Shown here piece by piece: positions 34,920 to 43,673 of a stretch of DNA of 64,000 nt. The translations under genes were made by a program, and so were the position numbers. Below the pieces are notes generated by a model. It had not been told where the DNA came from, did not search any database, and saw only the letters and a program-made list of their open reading frames with translations. Positions within the stretch are counted from its first letter, which is position 1. Each line of letters starts with the position of its first letter. Origin of the DNA: Allobosea sp. CRIB-10 (GTDB lineage: Bacteria > Pseudomonadota > Alphaproteobacteria > Rhizobiales > Beijerinckiaceae); the NCBI RefSeq assembly GCF_900112185.1, contig NZ_FOKP01000005.1, forward strand, positions 124,001 to 188,000, given 5' to 3'.

Positions 34920-35420
34920 TCAGGCCGACCTGGCCCGCGCCTCCTGCGTCTCGAAGACGAGGGCGAGCAGATGGCCGTAGATGGCATGGCCGATCAGGCT
35001 CATCAGCGAGAGCAGGCCGTTCTCGCCGATCAGCAGGAAAGGCAGGCCGGCGAGCGGCGCGAAGACGCCGAGGGCGATGAAGTAGGTCGCGACGCCCCAG
35101 AGCCAGCCGGCAGCGGGAGGGCCGACCCGCAGGATGCGCGAGACGATCCAGTAGCCGAGCGGATAGAACAGGAAGCCGGTCAGGAAATGCAGGGCCTTGG
35201 CCCAGACGTCGGGCACATGCAGGCCGAGCTGGTGGTGGAACAGCGACTTGATCAGCGCCGGCGGCTCGAGCGGAAAGCCGGCGAGCAGCGCCGTCGGCCA
35301 ATTCGCCCAGACCTCGTAGAAGCCGGTGGCGGCGAAGCCGCCGAGCATCAGGTGCCAGAGCGAGCGGGCGGGGGGGACGAGGCCGTCCTGCGGCCGGGCA
35401 TCGGTGAAGGTCATGGACAT
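34920..35420 (-). CDS. Small integral membrane protein of unknown function
   Basis: A 166-residue protein with about four membrane spans and several histidines near membrane edges (SLWHLMLGG, KSLFHHQLGLH, KALHFLTGF, LIGHAIYGH). I do not recognise the family. It lies 42 bases after the NDH-2 stop on the same strand, so it may be co-transcribed and have a respiratory or heme-linked role, but that is inference only. Confidence 0.6.
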   Translation of the reverse strand: MSMTFTDARPQDGLVPPARSLWHLMLGGFAATGFYEVWANWPTALLAGFPLEPPALIKSLFHHQLGLHVPDVWAKALHFLTGFLFYPLGYWIVSRILRVGPPAAGWLWGVATYFIALGVFAPLAGLPFLLIGENGLLSLMSLIGHAIYGHLLALVFETQEARARSA

Positions 35421-35462
35421 GTTTCGGGCCTTTCGCGAGGGCTTCGGGGCTTGCGGTCAAGA

Positions 35463-36785
35463 TCAGGCGGCCTCGCGCCGCTGCGCCGGCATGGGCGGCG
35501 GCTCGGCGCGGGCGATCTCCTGGCCGGTAATCAGCCGCGCGCCGCGCTCCCAGGTCAGGTAGGACCAGAGCCAGCTCGTCGCGACGCTGACGCGGTTGCG
35601 GAAGCCGACCAGGAACCAGACATGCGCCAGCGACCAGAGCAGCCAGCCCAGCAGTCCGGTCAGGCGCAGTCGGCCGAGATCGACGACCGCGGATTTGCGG
35701 CCGATCGTCGCCATGGCGCCGCGGCTGCGATACTGAAACGGCGCGGGCGTGACGCTTCCGGCGAGGCGCGCGGCGATCAGGGCGCCGACATGGCTGCCGG
35801 CCTGCTTGGCGGCGGGGGCCACGCCGGGCAGCAGCCGACCTTGCCCGTCGGCATGCGCCGCGGCGTCGCCGATGACGAAGATCTCGGGCGCGCCCGGCAC
35901 TGAGAAGTCCCGTCCGACGCGCACCCGTCCGGCCCGGTCGGTCTCGGCGGCGAGCCAGCGTCCCGCGGCAGAGGCCTTGACGCCGGCCGCCCAGACGATG
36001 GTGCCGGCGGACATGTGCCGGCCGCCGACGGAAACACCCTCGGCGGTGACCTCGCCGACGGCCTTGCCGAGCTCCAGCGTGACGCCCATGGCCTGCAGCG
36101 AGGCTGCCGCGGCCTGGGCCAGATCCTCGCGGAAGCTCGGCAGGATGCGCTGCCCCGCCTCGATCAGCACGATGCTGGCGCTCTCCGGCGTGATCGTGCG
36201 GAAGTCGCGGGGCACGGCCTTGCGCGCCAGCTCGGCGATCGCGCCGGCGAGCTCGACGCCGGTCGGGCCGGCACCGATGACGAGGAAGGTCAGCAGCGCC
36301 CGGCGCTTGGCGGGATCAGATTCGAGCTCCGCCTTCTCGAAGGCGAGGAGGATACGGGCCCGCAGGCGTGTCGCATCGTCCAGCGTCTTGATGCCGGGGG
36401 CCAGGGCGGCCCATTCCTCATCGCGGCCGAAATAACTGTGGCGTGCGCCGGTGGCGAGAACGAGATGATCGTAAGGTACGCGGCGTCCGCCTTCGGTCAG
36501 GACGAGGCGCTGCTCCCGGTCGATGCCCGTGACCTTGTCGAGCATGACCCGGGCATTGGCCTGGCCGCGCAGCACCGAGCGGATCGGCGCGGAGATATCG
36601 GCCGGCGACAGCGCCGCCGTGGCGACCTGGTAGAGCAAGGGCTGGAACAGGTGGAAATTGCGCCGGTCGATCACCGTGACCTCGGCGCGCGCCCGTCTCA
36701 GCGCCCGCGCCGCGGCGAGACCGCCGAAGCCGGCGCCGACGATGACGATCCTCGGCAGGGCGGCCGATGCATGGGCGTGCGCCAT
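35463..36785 (-). CDS. ndh: Type II NADH dehydrogenase (NDH-2) family
   Basis: A 440-residue membrane-associated flavoprotein that passes electrons from NADH to quinone without pumping protons. FAD motif VIVGAGFGGLAAARALRRAR at residue 13, NDH-2 signature FHLFQPLLYQVATAALSPAD, NADH motif LVIGAGPTGVELAGAIAELA near 170, and the FAD-binding VIGDAA. A hydrophobic segment near the C-terminus (LGWLLWSLAHVWFLVGF) should hold it to the membrane. ATG 36785 is the family start. The truncated dehydrogenase gene lies 32 bases upstream on the same strand. Confidence 0.9.
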   Translation of the reverse strand: MAHAHASAALPRIVIVGAGFGGLAAARALRRARAEVTVIDRRNFHLFQPLLYQVATAALSPADISAPIRSVLRGQANARVMLDKVTGIDREQRLVLTEGGRRVPYDHLVLATGARHSYFGRDEEWAALAPGIKTLDDATRLRARILLAFEKAELESDPAKRRALLTFLVIGAGPTGVELAGAIAELARKAVPRDFRTITPESASIVLIEAGQRILPSFREDLAQAAAASLQAMGVTLELGKAVGEVTAEGVSVGGRHMSAGTIVWAAGVKASAAGRWLAAETDRAGRVRVGRDFSVPGAPEIFVIGDAAAHADGQGRLLPGVAPAAKQAGSHVGALIAARLAGSVTPAPFQYRSRGAMATIGRKSAVVDLGRLRLTGLLGWLLWSLAHVWFLVGFRNRVSVATSWLWSYLTWERGARLITGQEIARAEPPPMPAQRREAA

Positions 36786-36817
36786 GGCTCGCTCCTTCTC
36801 TGGCAGGGTTGCAGCGT

Positions 36818-37534
36818 TCAGTGCGCGGTCCAGCCGCCGTCGACCGGCAACGCAGCCCCGGTGATCGAGGCCCCGCGAGCGGAGGCGAGGAAGGCGGCGA
36901 GCGCGCCGATCTCGTCGACTGTGGCGAAGCGCTTGTTCGGCTGCTGCGCCAGCAGGACGTCGCGCACCACCTGCTCGCGCGGGATGCCGTGAGCGAGGGC
37001 CTGCTCGTCGATCTGCTTCTCGACCAGGGGCGTCCAGACGTAACCCGGGCAGATCGCATTCGCGGTGACGCCGAATTCGGCGGCCTCGAGCGCTACCGTC
37101 TTGGTCAGGCCGACCAGGCCGTGCTTGGCGGCGACATAGGCCGCCTTGAACGGGGAGGCGACCAGGCCATGGGCGGAGGCGATGTTGATGATCCGGCCAT
37201 AGCCGCTCTCCTTCATCGCGCCGAGCACGAGCCGCGTCGCGTGGAAGGCGGCCGAGAGATTCAACGCCAGGATCGCGTTCCACTTCTCGACCGGGAACTC
37301 CTCGACCGGCGCGACATGCTGGATGCCGGCATTGTTGACGAGGATGTCGATCTTGCCGAAGGCGTCCACCACTCCGTCGACCAGCCGGGCGACGCCGGCA
37401 GGCTCCAGCAGGTTGCTGTCGTCATAGCGGACGTCGACTCGGAACCGCTCGGCGATATGGCGGCGGACCTTGTCGATCTCGCCCACCTCGCCGAGGCCGT
37501 TGATGACGATGCGCGCGCCGGCCTTGAAGGCCCG
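36818..37534 (-). pseudogene. 5'-truncated short-chain dehydrogenase (3-hydroxybutyrate dehydrogenase type)
   Basis: About 238 codons of an SDR with D-beta-hydroxybutyrate dehydrogenase character: DILVNNAGIQHVAPVEEFPV, the catalytic YVAAKHG, and the C-terminal GAALPVDGGW. Codons upstream of 37486 still match (RAFKAGARIVINGLGE), but at about 37534 homology stops, so the first 20-25 residues with the glycine-rich NAD site are lost. The gene abuts a lactonase fragment on the other strand. A GTG at 37486 could start a shortened product that should not bind cofactor. Confidence 0.8.
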
Positions 37535-37538
37535 CGAG

Positions 37539-38015
37539 GGGGCTGGTTGCCGTCATATAGCTTTCCATCCCTCGAAACCCCTGGCCTATTTGGCCAACGA
37601 GCTCGACTCGACGATCACCACCTATGCCTGGGACAGCGAGAAGGGCGTGCTGACGCCGTTGCAGATCGTGCCGGCCGCTCCTCAGGATTTCACTGGGGAC
37701 AACACGGCGGCAGGGATCGCGACATCATCAGACGGTCGCTTTCTCTATGTATCCAACCGAGGCCACGATAGTATTGCCATCTCCGCGATCGGCGCGGAGA
37801 ACGGCCTGCTGAAGTCTGATAGCTGGACCTCGACGCAGGGGAAGCAACCGCGATTTTTTGCGCTCTCCCCGACCGGCGATCATCTTTATGCGGCCAACGA
37901 GAACAGCGATACGATCGTCGACCTTGCTATCGACAGGATATCCGGACGTTTGACACCGACAGCTCAGATCATCCGTACGGGAAGTCCGACCTGCATCGTG
38001 TTTCGTCATGCCTGA
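37539..38015 (+). pseudogene. 5'-truncated lactonase (7-bladed beta-propeller, 6-phosphogluconolactonase type)
   Basis: About 158 codons of the lactonase/YbhE-type propeller: GAGCRHIAFHPSKPLAYLAN, DGRFLYVSNRGHDSI and a normal C-terminus (TGSPTCIVFRHA). The N-terminal half, some 180-200 residues, is missing, and coding homology begins abruptly at 37539, immediately beside the truncated dehydrogenase. It has no start signal of its own. It is the remnant of a rearrangement. Confidence 0.75.
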
Positions 38016-38047
38016 CCGAGGCCGCCTGACAACGGGGGACAGAGCAT

Positions 38048-38624
38048 TCCATCAAAGTACCCAACTATTCGATCAATTTCATCTTGTGTGGGTCGCCGGT
38101 CGCGCGCTTCTCCCTTCCCGACGAGCCCAAAGCGCTCGAGTGCGATGCGCGCGAGGTCAACCGGTCCGACCCGCACGGGAAGACCATGCACAGCGGCGGC
38201 ATGAGACAGAATGAGCTTGGTTGTCCGAGATCGATAACAAGAGTAACTGGGCCTGCACCCAGCGCCGCTCGCTCACGACCAAGGAGAACACGACCAAGGA
38301 GAATGAGCCGCTCGCGATCGAGCGACACTATGCTGCACGTTCCAAGTTGTCGCCTTAGCAAGTCCAGCGTGGCAGCTTTGGAGCGCAAAGGAGCCTTGCC
38401 GACGTCGCGCATGTCGTCGATATGAGGTCGATGAGGTCCCCGAACGTCTTCAGCCGCACGATGCGCGAGTCGTTCGGAGCCTCGCCACGATCAATCTGAC
38501 GCTCGGCCTCGGTGGCCCAGCGTCGCGCATCATCCCGGCGCAGGAAGGTCTCGCTCACATAGCGTCCCTTGCGTCGGACCTGGACGCGCCAGGACCCGGA
38601 GGAGAGCTTCGTGAAGGTGGCCAT
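38048..38624 (-). pseudogene. Tyrosine-recombinase integrase remnant beside dusA
   Basis: The N-terminus is intact in one frame (MATFTKLSSGSWRVQVRRKG, an Arm-DNA-binding domain), then slips frame near 38430 to the RSKAATLDLLRRQLG core-binding region, and slips again to RDRRPTQDEIDRIVGYFDG. A 15-base direct duplication (CACGACCAAGGAGAA) at 38274-38303 adds to the damage. The catalytic domain with the R-H-R-Y residues is absent. It starts 117 bases before dusA, the arrangement of dusA-targeting integrases. Confidence 0.8.
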
Positions 38625-38740
38625 TTTTCGTGTGCGCTGCGTGTGATCTCAGCGATCGAACGTGGCAAAAAGCGTCGCATCACGGCGTGATCTCGTGTGC
38701 GCTCGGACCGACCCAACAAGTTGATGTTGCGGAAAAAATC

Positions 38741-39739
38741 ATGAAAAATCAAGAGCTTAGATTCTCCGTGGCACCTATGATGGATTGGACTGATCGGCAT
38801 TGCCGGATCGTCCATCGCCTGCTGTCGCGGCGTGCCCGGCTCTATACCGAGATGGTGACGGCGCAGGCGGTGGTGCGCGGCGACCGGCAGCGGTTGATCG
38901 GCTTCGACGATGTCGAGCACCCGGTCGCGCTGCAGCTTGGTGGCAACGATCCGGCGCTGCTGGCGCAGGCGGCGAAGATCGGCGCCGATTTCGGCTATGA
39001 CGAGATCAACTTGAACTGCGGCTGCCCCTCCGACCGCGTCCAGGGCGGGGCCTTCGGCGCCTGCCTGATGCGCGAGCCGCAACTGGTCGCCGATTGTGTC
39101 GCGGCGATGAAGGCGGCGGTTTCCATTCCCGTTACGGTGAAGTGTCGGATCGGTGTCGATGACCAGGATCCCGAGGCTGCGCTCGACGCGTTGACCGCCG
39201 CCGTGCGTGCGGCCGGCGTCGATGCGCTCGTCGTCCATGCCCGCAAGGCCTGGCTGCAAGGGCTCTCGCCCAAGGAGAACCGCGAGATCCCGCCACTCGA
39301 TTATGAGCGCGCCTATCGCCTCAAAGCGGCCAATCCCGACCTGATCGTCTCGCTCAACGGCGGCATCCGCCAGCCCGGCGAATGGCTGCCGCATCTCGCC
39401 CATCTCGACGGCGTCATGCTCGGCCGCGAGGCCTATCAGAACCCCGAAGTGCTGCTCGCCGTCGATCCGCTGCTCTTCGGCGAGGATGCGCCGGCCGCGG
39501 ACGCCTTCGACATGCTGGAAGCGCTAGAGCCTTACATTGCCGCCCATCTCGAACGGGGCGGGCGTTTGCATGCCTTCACGCGCCATCTCGTCGGGCTGTT
39601 CCCGGGCCGGCGCGGCTCGCGTCTGTTCCGCCGCCATCTCGCCGAGCATTGCGTCGCGGCAAGCGCTGGACTTGCCGAGCTGCGCGCTGCGATCGCCCAT
39701 GTCGAGCGCGAGGCTCCGCCCGCGATTGCAGCCGAGTGA
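38741..39739 (+). CDS. dusA: tRNA-dihydrouridine synthase A
   Basis: A 332-residue FMN enzyme that reduces uridine in the tRNA D-loop. FSVAPMMDWTDRHCR at the start, ELNCGCPS-type motif as NLNCGCPSDRVQGGAFGACL with the catalytic Cys, KCRIGVDD, and VHARKAWLQGLSPKENR are all DusA hallmarks. The first 20 codons are AT-rich (ATGAAAAATCAAGAGCTTAG) compared with the rest, as if supplied by an inserted element. The start fits the family length; a longer frame from 38630 overlaps no homology. Confidence 0.92.
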   Translation: MKNQELRFSVAPMMDWTDRHCRIVHRLLSRRARLYTEMVTAQAVVRGDRQRLIGFDDVEHPVALQLGGNDPALLAQAAKIGADFGYDEINLNCGCPSDRVQGGAFGACLMREPQLVADCVAAMKAAVSIPVTVKCRIGVDDQDPEAALDALTAAVRAAGVDALVVHARKAWLQGLSPKENREIPPLDYERAYRLKAANPDLIVSLNGGIRQPGEWLPHLAHLDGVMLGREAYQNPEVLLAVDPLLFGEDAPAADAFDMLEALEPYIAAHLERGGRLHAFTRHLVGLFPGRRGSRLFRRHLAEHCVAASAGLAELRAAIAHVEREAPPAIAAE

Positions 39740-39745
39740 GCACCG

Positions 39746-40198
39746 ATGACTGAACAGCCGATCGATCCCGCCCTCGTCGCCCGGATCGAGACGAGTTTCG
39801 CCAAGCAGGCGATGATGAGGACGCTCGGCGCCCGGCTCGTGCGCGTCGCGCCGGGCGAGGTCGAGATCGCCATGGCGGCTGCGGCACATCTCTCCCAGCA
39901 ACACGGCTTCGTCCATGCGGGGGCGGTCGCGACCATTGCCGACAGCGCCGCCGGCTATGCCGGGCTCACCACCATGCCGGCCGGCAACGGCATCCTCACC
40001 GCCGAGTTCAAGATCAACCTGCTGGCGCCCGCCACCGGCGACGAGCTGATCGCCAAGGGCAGGGTGGTCAAGGCTGGCCGCACCCTGACGCTCGCCATGG
40101 CCGAGGTCTTCGCCGTGACGGACGGCAAGCCCAAGCTCTGCGCCATGCTGACGGCGACGCTGATGGCGATCGTCGCGCGCGAGGGCGTCAGCGACTAG
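39746..40198 (+). CDS. Hotdog-fold thioesterase (PaaI family)
   Basis: A 150-residue hotdog protein. The motif QQHGFVHAGAVATIADSAAG has the helix-turn acidic residue (Asp) of the PaaI-type active site, followed by TAEFKINLLAPATGDELIAK. It probably hydrolyses an acyl-CoA; the acyl group is unknown. It starts six bases after dusA and may be co-transcribed with it. Confidence 0.82.
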   Translation: MTEQPIDPALVARIETSFAKQAMMRTLGARLVRVAPGEVEIAMAAAAHLSQQHGFVHAGAVATIADSAAGYAGLTTMPAGNGILTAEFKINLLAPATGDELIAKGRVVKAGRTLTLAMAEVFAVTDGKPKLCAMLTATLMAIVAREGVSD

Positions 40199-40289
40199 TC
40201 GAAGCGCGCGAGCCGGCGGCGATCGGCGGGGTACCCCGCTCGGGCAATCTCCTGCCCGTTTGCTCGTCTTCTGGACCTTTACGATCTGA

Positions 40290-40436
40290 GGTCAGCTCGA
40301 AGCGGGCGAGGGCGCGGTCGAGGCTCTCGCAGACGTCTCCATGCGGACGTCTTCGTTCGCGTCGGCCGGATCGAATTCGCCCGTGACCTGGTTCGCCAGG
40401 GCAAGCCATGCCGCCGACCAAGAGGCGTCAGCCATA
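40290..40436 (-). pseudogene. Possible small frameshifted gene
   Basis: On the minus strand, codons give MADASWSAAWLALANQVTGE then FDPADANEDVRMET; with one frame slip near 40343 the text continues as ESLDRALARFELTSDRKGPE. Both halves look protein-like and join smoothly, but there is no known family. The gap 40199-40435 shows nothing else. Treat as tentative. Confidence 0.22.
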
Positions 40437-42598
40437 TGCGCGACGCGATCGACAGCGCATCGGGAGATGGGAAAGCCGTCATCGCCAGGGATGACGCGGG
40501 CTTGACCATCGATACCGCTCACTGGACCGGGCCGTGGCTGGCAGGCAAGCCGCCGGCCGGGCAGGATCGCAACGCGGCCCCCGATGCTCGGCAGGAGTTC
40601 CCGGCCAAACCCGGCCTGCAGCGCGACGCCTCGCGCCCCGGCCGGGCGTCGCTGCGCCGCCGCTTCATCCCGCTGGCGAGCGGTTTTGCGGTCGCGGCCC
40701 TGCTTCTGCTGGTGCCTCGGAATGCGGATCGGCTCGAGCCTGCTCACGTCGGACAGCTTGCGCCGGCGGCCCTGTCATACGGCGAAGCCCCGGTCGCCGC
40801 CGCGGCGGCGCCATCGCGGCGGCATCCCGAACCGGACGCCGGCAGAGCGCCGGCCCAGGCGCAGCCTGCAGCTGCGGCGCCGGAGCTGGACGAGGCCAGG
40901 AGCACGATCGCAGCCCTGACTGCGCAATTGCGGGACGAGGCCGCCAGGAGCGAACAGTCGTTGCGACGGGCGCAGGATGAGGCCGCCGCCAAGGCGCGGG
41001 AGGCCGCAGCCGCGCGAGACGAGCTAGTCGCAGCCGCGGCGCAACATCGCCGGGCCATGGATGGCGAGCGTGCGCAGCATGCGGCGCTGGCGGATCAGCT
41101 TGCGGCGTCGCAGCGTGAATTGCAGGCACGGTCGGTGCAGCTGCGTAGTGCGAACGAGGACATCGAACAGCTCAAGCAACTGGCGACGGCTATGACCTCC
41201 CAGCCGCTCCAGGAGCGTCAGAAGGCCGCCGCTGATGTGCAGGAGCTGGCTGCCGCGCGTCAGGAACTCGATTTGCTCGCCACCCAGCATCGCCAGGCGC
41301 TCGAGCAGGAACGCGCGCAACGGACGGCGCTGGCGGCCGAGCTCGCGGGGGCCCAGCGCGAGGCCGCCGCACAGGCGGCGCAGCTGCGCAAGGCGGGCGA
41401 GGAAGCAGCGCAGCTCAGGCAGGCAGAGTCCGCCAGGGCCGCGCAAGCGCTGGAGCTGGAGCGGCAGAAGACTGCGGCCGTTGCGCAGGAGCTGGCGGCC
41501 GCACGGCAGGAGTTGGGCTCACTTGCCGCCCAGCATCGCCAGGCGCTCGACCAGGAACGCGCGCAACGGACGGCGCTGGCGGCCGAGCTCGCGGGGGCCC
41601 AGCGCGAGATGGCGGCACAGGCGGCGCAGCTGCGCAAGGCGGGCGAGGAGGCAGGGCAGCTCAGGCAGGCGGAGGCCGCCAGGGCCGCGCAAGCGCTGGA
41701 ACTGGAGCGGCAGAAGGCGGCCGCCATAGCGCAGGCCGTGGCCGCGCGTCAGGCGCTGAGCGCGGCCGCAGCGCAGCATCGTCAGGCCCTCGACGATGAA
41801 CGAGGGCAGCGCATCCCACTGGCGGCCGAGCTCTCCGCCGCGCGGCGCGAGACCGAGGCGCAGGCGGCGCAGCTGAGACAGGCGGAGGCCGCGAAGGCGC
41901 AGGAGCTTGAACGTCAGAAAACGGCGCTGCTCGCACAGGTCGCGGCGGCGCGGCAGGAGCAGGTCGCCAGCATCGCACAGCATCGTCAGATGCTCGAGCA
42001 GGAGCGCGTACAGCGCTCTGCGCTTGCAGCCGAGCTGTCGGCGGCGCAGCGCGAGCTTGAAGCCCGGACTGCGCAACTGAGCAAGGCGCGCGACGAGGCC
42101 GGACGGCTCGGGCAAGCGAGCGAAGCCGCGATCACTGATCTGCGTCAGCTTCTCCAGCAGGAGCGCGACCGCGCCGCGACCATGGCGCAGGAACTGGCGT
42201 CGCTGCGCCCCGCGCCGGCACGTCCCGCGCCCCCGGTCGGCGAGCCGTCCAAGCCTCTGCAAGCCGTGGCTGCCGTCACGGCAGCGCAGCCCGTGGTCGC
42301 CGAGGCGCGCAACAGCTCAGAGGCGGCGCGTTTGATCGCCAGGGCCAGCGCATTGCTCGGCCAGGGCGACATCGGCTCCGCCCGGATCGTGCTGGAGCGC
42401 GCGGTCGAGATCGGCAGCGCCCGGGCGAGCTTCATGCTCGCGGAGACCTATGATCCGCGCGTCCTGTCGGCCTGGGGAACCTATGGCACGCGTGGCGAAG
42501 TGACGAGGGCGCGCGCGCTCTACGCGAGGGCGCAGGCCGGCGGCATCGCGGAGGCGAAGGATCGCGTCGAGGCGCTGCGGCAGGCACCGGATGGCTGA
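40436..42598 (+). CDS. Long coiled-coil repeat protein with one membrane span and a TPR/Sel1-like tail
   Basis: A 720-residue protein of unknown function. Residues 1-73 are cytoplasmic-looking, 75-93 form one membrane span (FIPLASGFAVAALLLLVPR), 95-150 are Ala/Pro-rich, and 150-590 are a continuous Ala/Gln/Glu/Arg coiled coil. Inside it, a unit of about 82 residues (QERAQRTALAAELAGAQRE and so on) occurs twice nearly identically, then twice more diverged; the DNA period is 246 bp (41310 to 41556). The last 100 residues (ARLIARASALLGQGDIGSAR, AETYDPRVLSAWGTYGTRGE) look like a TPR/Sel1 hairpin. It overlaps or abuts a TAXI binding-protein gene, so the two probably share an operon. Confidence 0.75.
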   Translation: MRDAIDSASGDGKAVIARDDAGLTIDTAHWTGPWLAGKPPAGQDRNAAPDARQEFPAKPGLQRDASRPGRASLRRRFIPLASGFAVAALLLLVPRNADRLEPAHVGQLAPAALSYGEAPVAAAAAPSRRHPEPDAGRAPAQAQPAAAAPELDEARSTIAALTAQLRDEAARSEQSLRRAQDEAAAKAREAAAARDELVAAAAQHRRAMDGERAQHAALADQLAASQRELQARSVQLRSANEDIEQLKQLATAMTSQPLQERQKAAADVQELAAARQELDLLATQHRQALEQERAQRTALAAELAGAQREAAAQAAQLRKAGEEAAQLRQAESARAAQALELERQKTAAVAQELAAARQELGSLAAQHRQALDQERAQRTALAAELAGAQREMAAQAAQLRKAGEEAGQLRQAEAARAAQALELERQKAAAIAQAVAARQALSAAAAQHRQALDDERGQRIPLAAELSAARRETEAQAAQLRQAEAAKAQELERQKTALLAQVAAARQEQVASIAQHRQMLEQERVQRSALAAELSAAQRELEARTAQLSKARDEAGRLGQASEAAITDLRQLLQQERDRAATMAQELASLRPAPARPAPPVGEPSKPLQAVAAVTAAQPVVAEARNSSEAARLIARASALLGQGDIGSARIVLERAVEIGSARASFMLAETYDPRVLSAWGTYGTRGEVTRARALYARAQAGGIAEAKDRVEALRQAPDG

Positions 42599-42635
42599 GA
42601 CAGCGGCCGGCCGCCATGCGACAGGGAGGTCGAGA

Positions 42636-43673
42636 ATGAGCATGATGCGGGGACGACATCTCTTCCTGCTGATCGCGCTTGCAGGACTGGTCGGGGCGGT
42701 GCCGGCATTCGAGGCGTCTCTGGCGCAGACCTCGCAGGTCAGCGCTCCTACGCAGCGACGCATGATCCGGCCGCCGCCGACCGAACAGGAGAAGATGAAC
42801 GCCTGGACCGTCGGTCTCGCGGCGGGGCTGCTTGAGGGCGCGCCGCTTCGCCTGGGGGCCGAGATGGCCCGCGTCGTCGATGACGGGCCGAACCTGCACC
42901 TGCTCCCGATCGTCACCCGCGGCGCCACCGAGAACCTGAACTCGCTGCTCTATCTGCGCGGCGTCGACACGGCGATCATCAATTCCGATGCGTTGGAGGA
43001 ATACAAGGCCCAGATGCCGCAGATTCGGCGCAAGGTCACCTATGTGCTCAACCTCTTCCCCTCGGAGCTGCACGTCTTCGTGCGGCCGGAGATCCAGAGC
43101 CTGCAGGATCTCGCCGGCAAGAAGGTGAATTTCAACACGCTCGGAACCGCCGCCGCCTATTCGGGGCCGCTGATTTTCAGCCGTCTCGGCATTGCCGCGC
43201 AGAACACCTTCATCCCGCATCAGCTCGCGCTCGAGCAGATGCGCAAGGGCGAGATGGCCGCAGTGGTCTTCATCACCTCGAAGCCGGTCGACGCCTTCGT
43301 CCGCGGGCGCTTCGAGCCCGGCTTCAAGTTCCTTCCCGTGCCCTACGACAGCAAGTTCGAGGACTATTACCTGCCGGCCGTGCTCGAGGCCGGCGAATAT
43401 CCCGGATTGATCAAGGCCGGCGAGCGGGTCTCGACGATCGCGGTGCCGACTGCGCTGGTCGCGTTCAACTGGGCGCCGCAGACCAATCGCTACGAGCGCG
43501 TCGCCCGCTTCGTCGACCAGCTCTTCAGCCGTGTCGACAAGCTGCAGGCGCCCGGCTTCGACCCGAAATGGAAGTCGATCAATCTCGCCGCGACCGTCCC
43601 CGGCCTCGACCGCTTCCCGGCCGCCCAGGACTGGCTGGATCGCAAGGCGCAGACGCAACGTGCGAGCCAATGA
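42636..43673 (+). CDS. TAXI-family (TRAP-associated) periplasmic binding protein
   Basis: A 345-residue exported protein (signal FLLIALAGLVGAVPAFEASL). The pattern IVTRGATENLNSLLYLRGVD, HVFVRPEIQSLQDLAGKKVN, FNTLGTAAAYSGPL and SKPVDAFVR matches the TAXI receptors of TRAP transporters. ATG 42636 has GGGAGG seven bases upstream, better than ATG 42591. No TRAP permease is encoded here, so it may have been recruited for sensing or for another complex together with the coiled-coil and VasI-like neighbours. Confidence 0.78.
   Translation: MSMMRGRHLFLLIALAGLVGAVPAFEASLAQTSQVSAPTQRRMIRPPPTEQEKMNAWTVGLAAGLLEGAPLRLGAEMARVVDDGPNLHLLPIVTRGATENLNSLLYLRGVDTAIINSDALEEYKAQMPQIRRKVTYVLNLFPSELHVFVRPEIQSLQDLAGKKVNFNTLGTAAAYSGPLIFSRLGIAAQNTFIPHQLALEQMRKGEMAAVVFITSKPVDAFVRGRFEPGFKFLPVPYDSKFEDYYLPAVLEAGEYPGLIKAGERVSTIAVPTALVAFNWAPQTNRYERVARFVDQLFSRVDKLQAPGFDPKWKSINLAATVPGLDRFPAAQDWLDRKAQTQRASQ

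Noticed and set aside
36818..37486. A functional 222-residue dehydrogenase from GTG 37486
   Set aside because: The NAD-binding glycine motif is missing and homology continues upstream of that GTG before breaking, which shows truncation rather than a true start.
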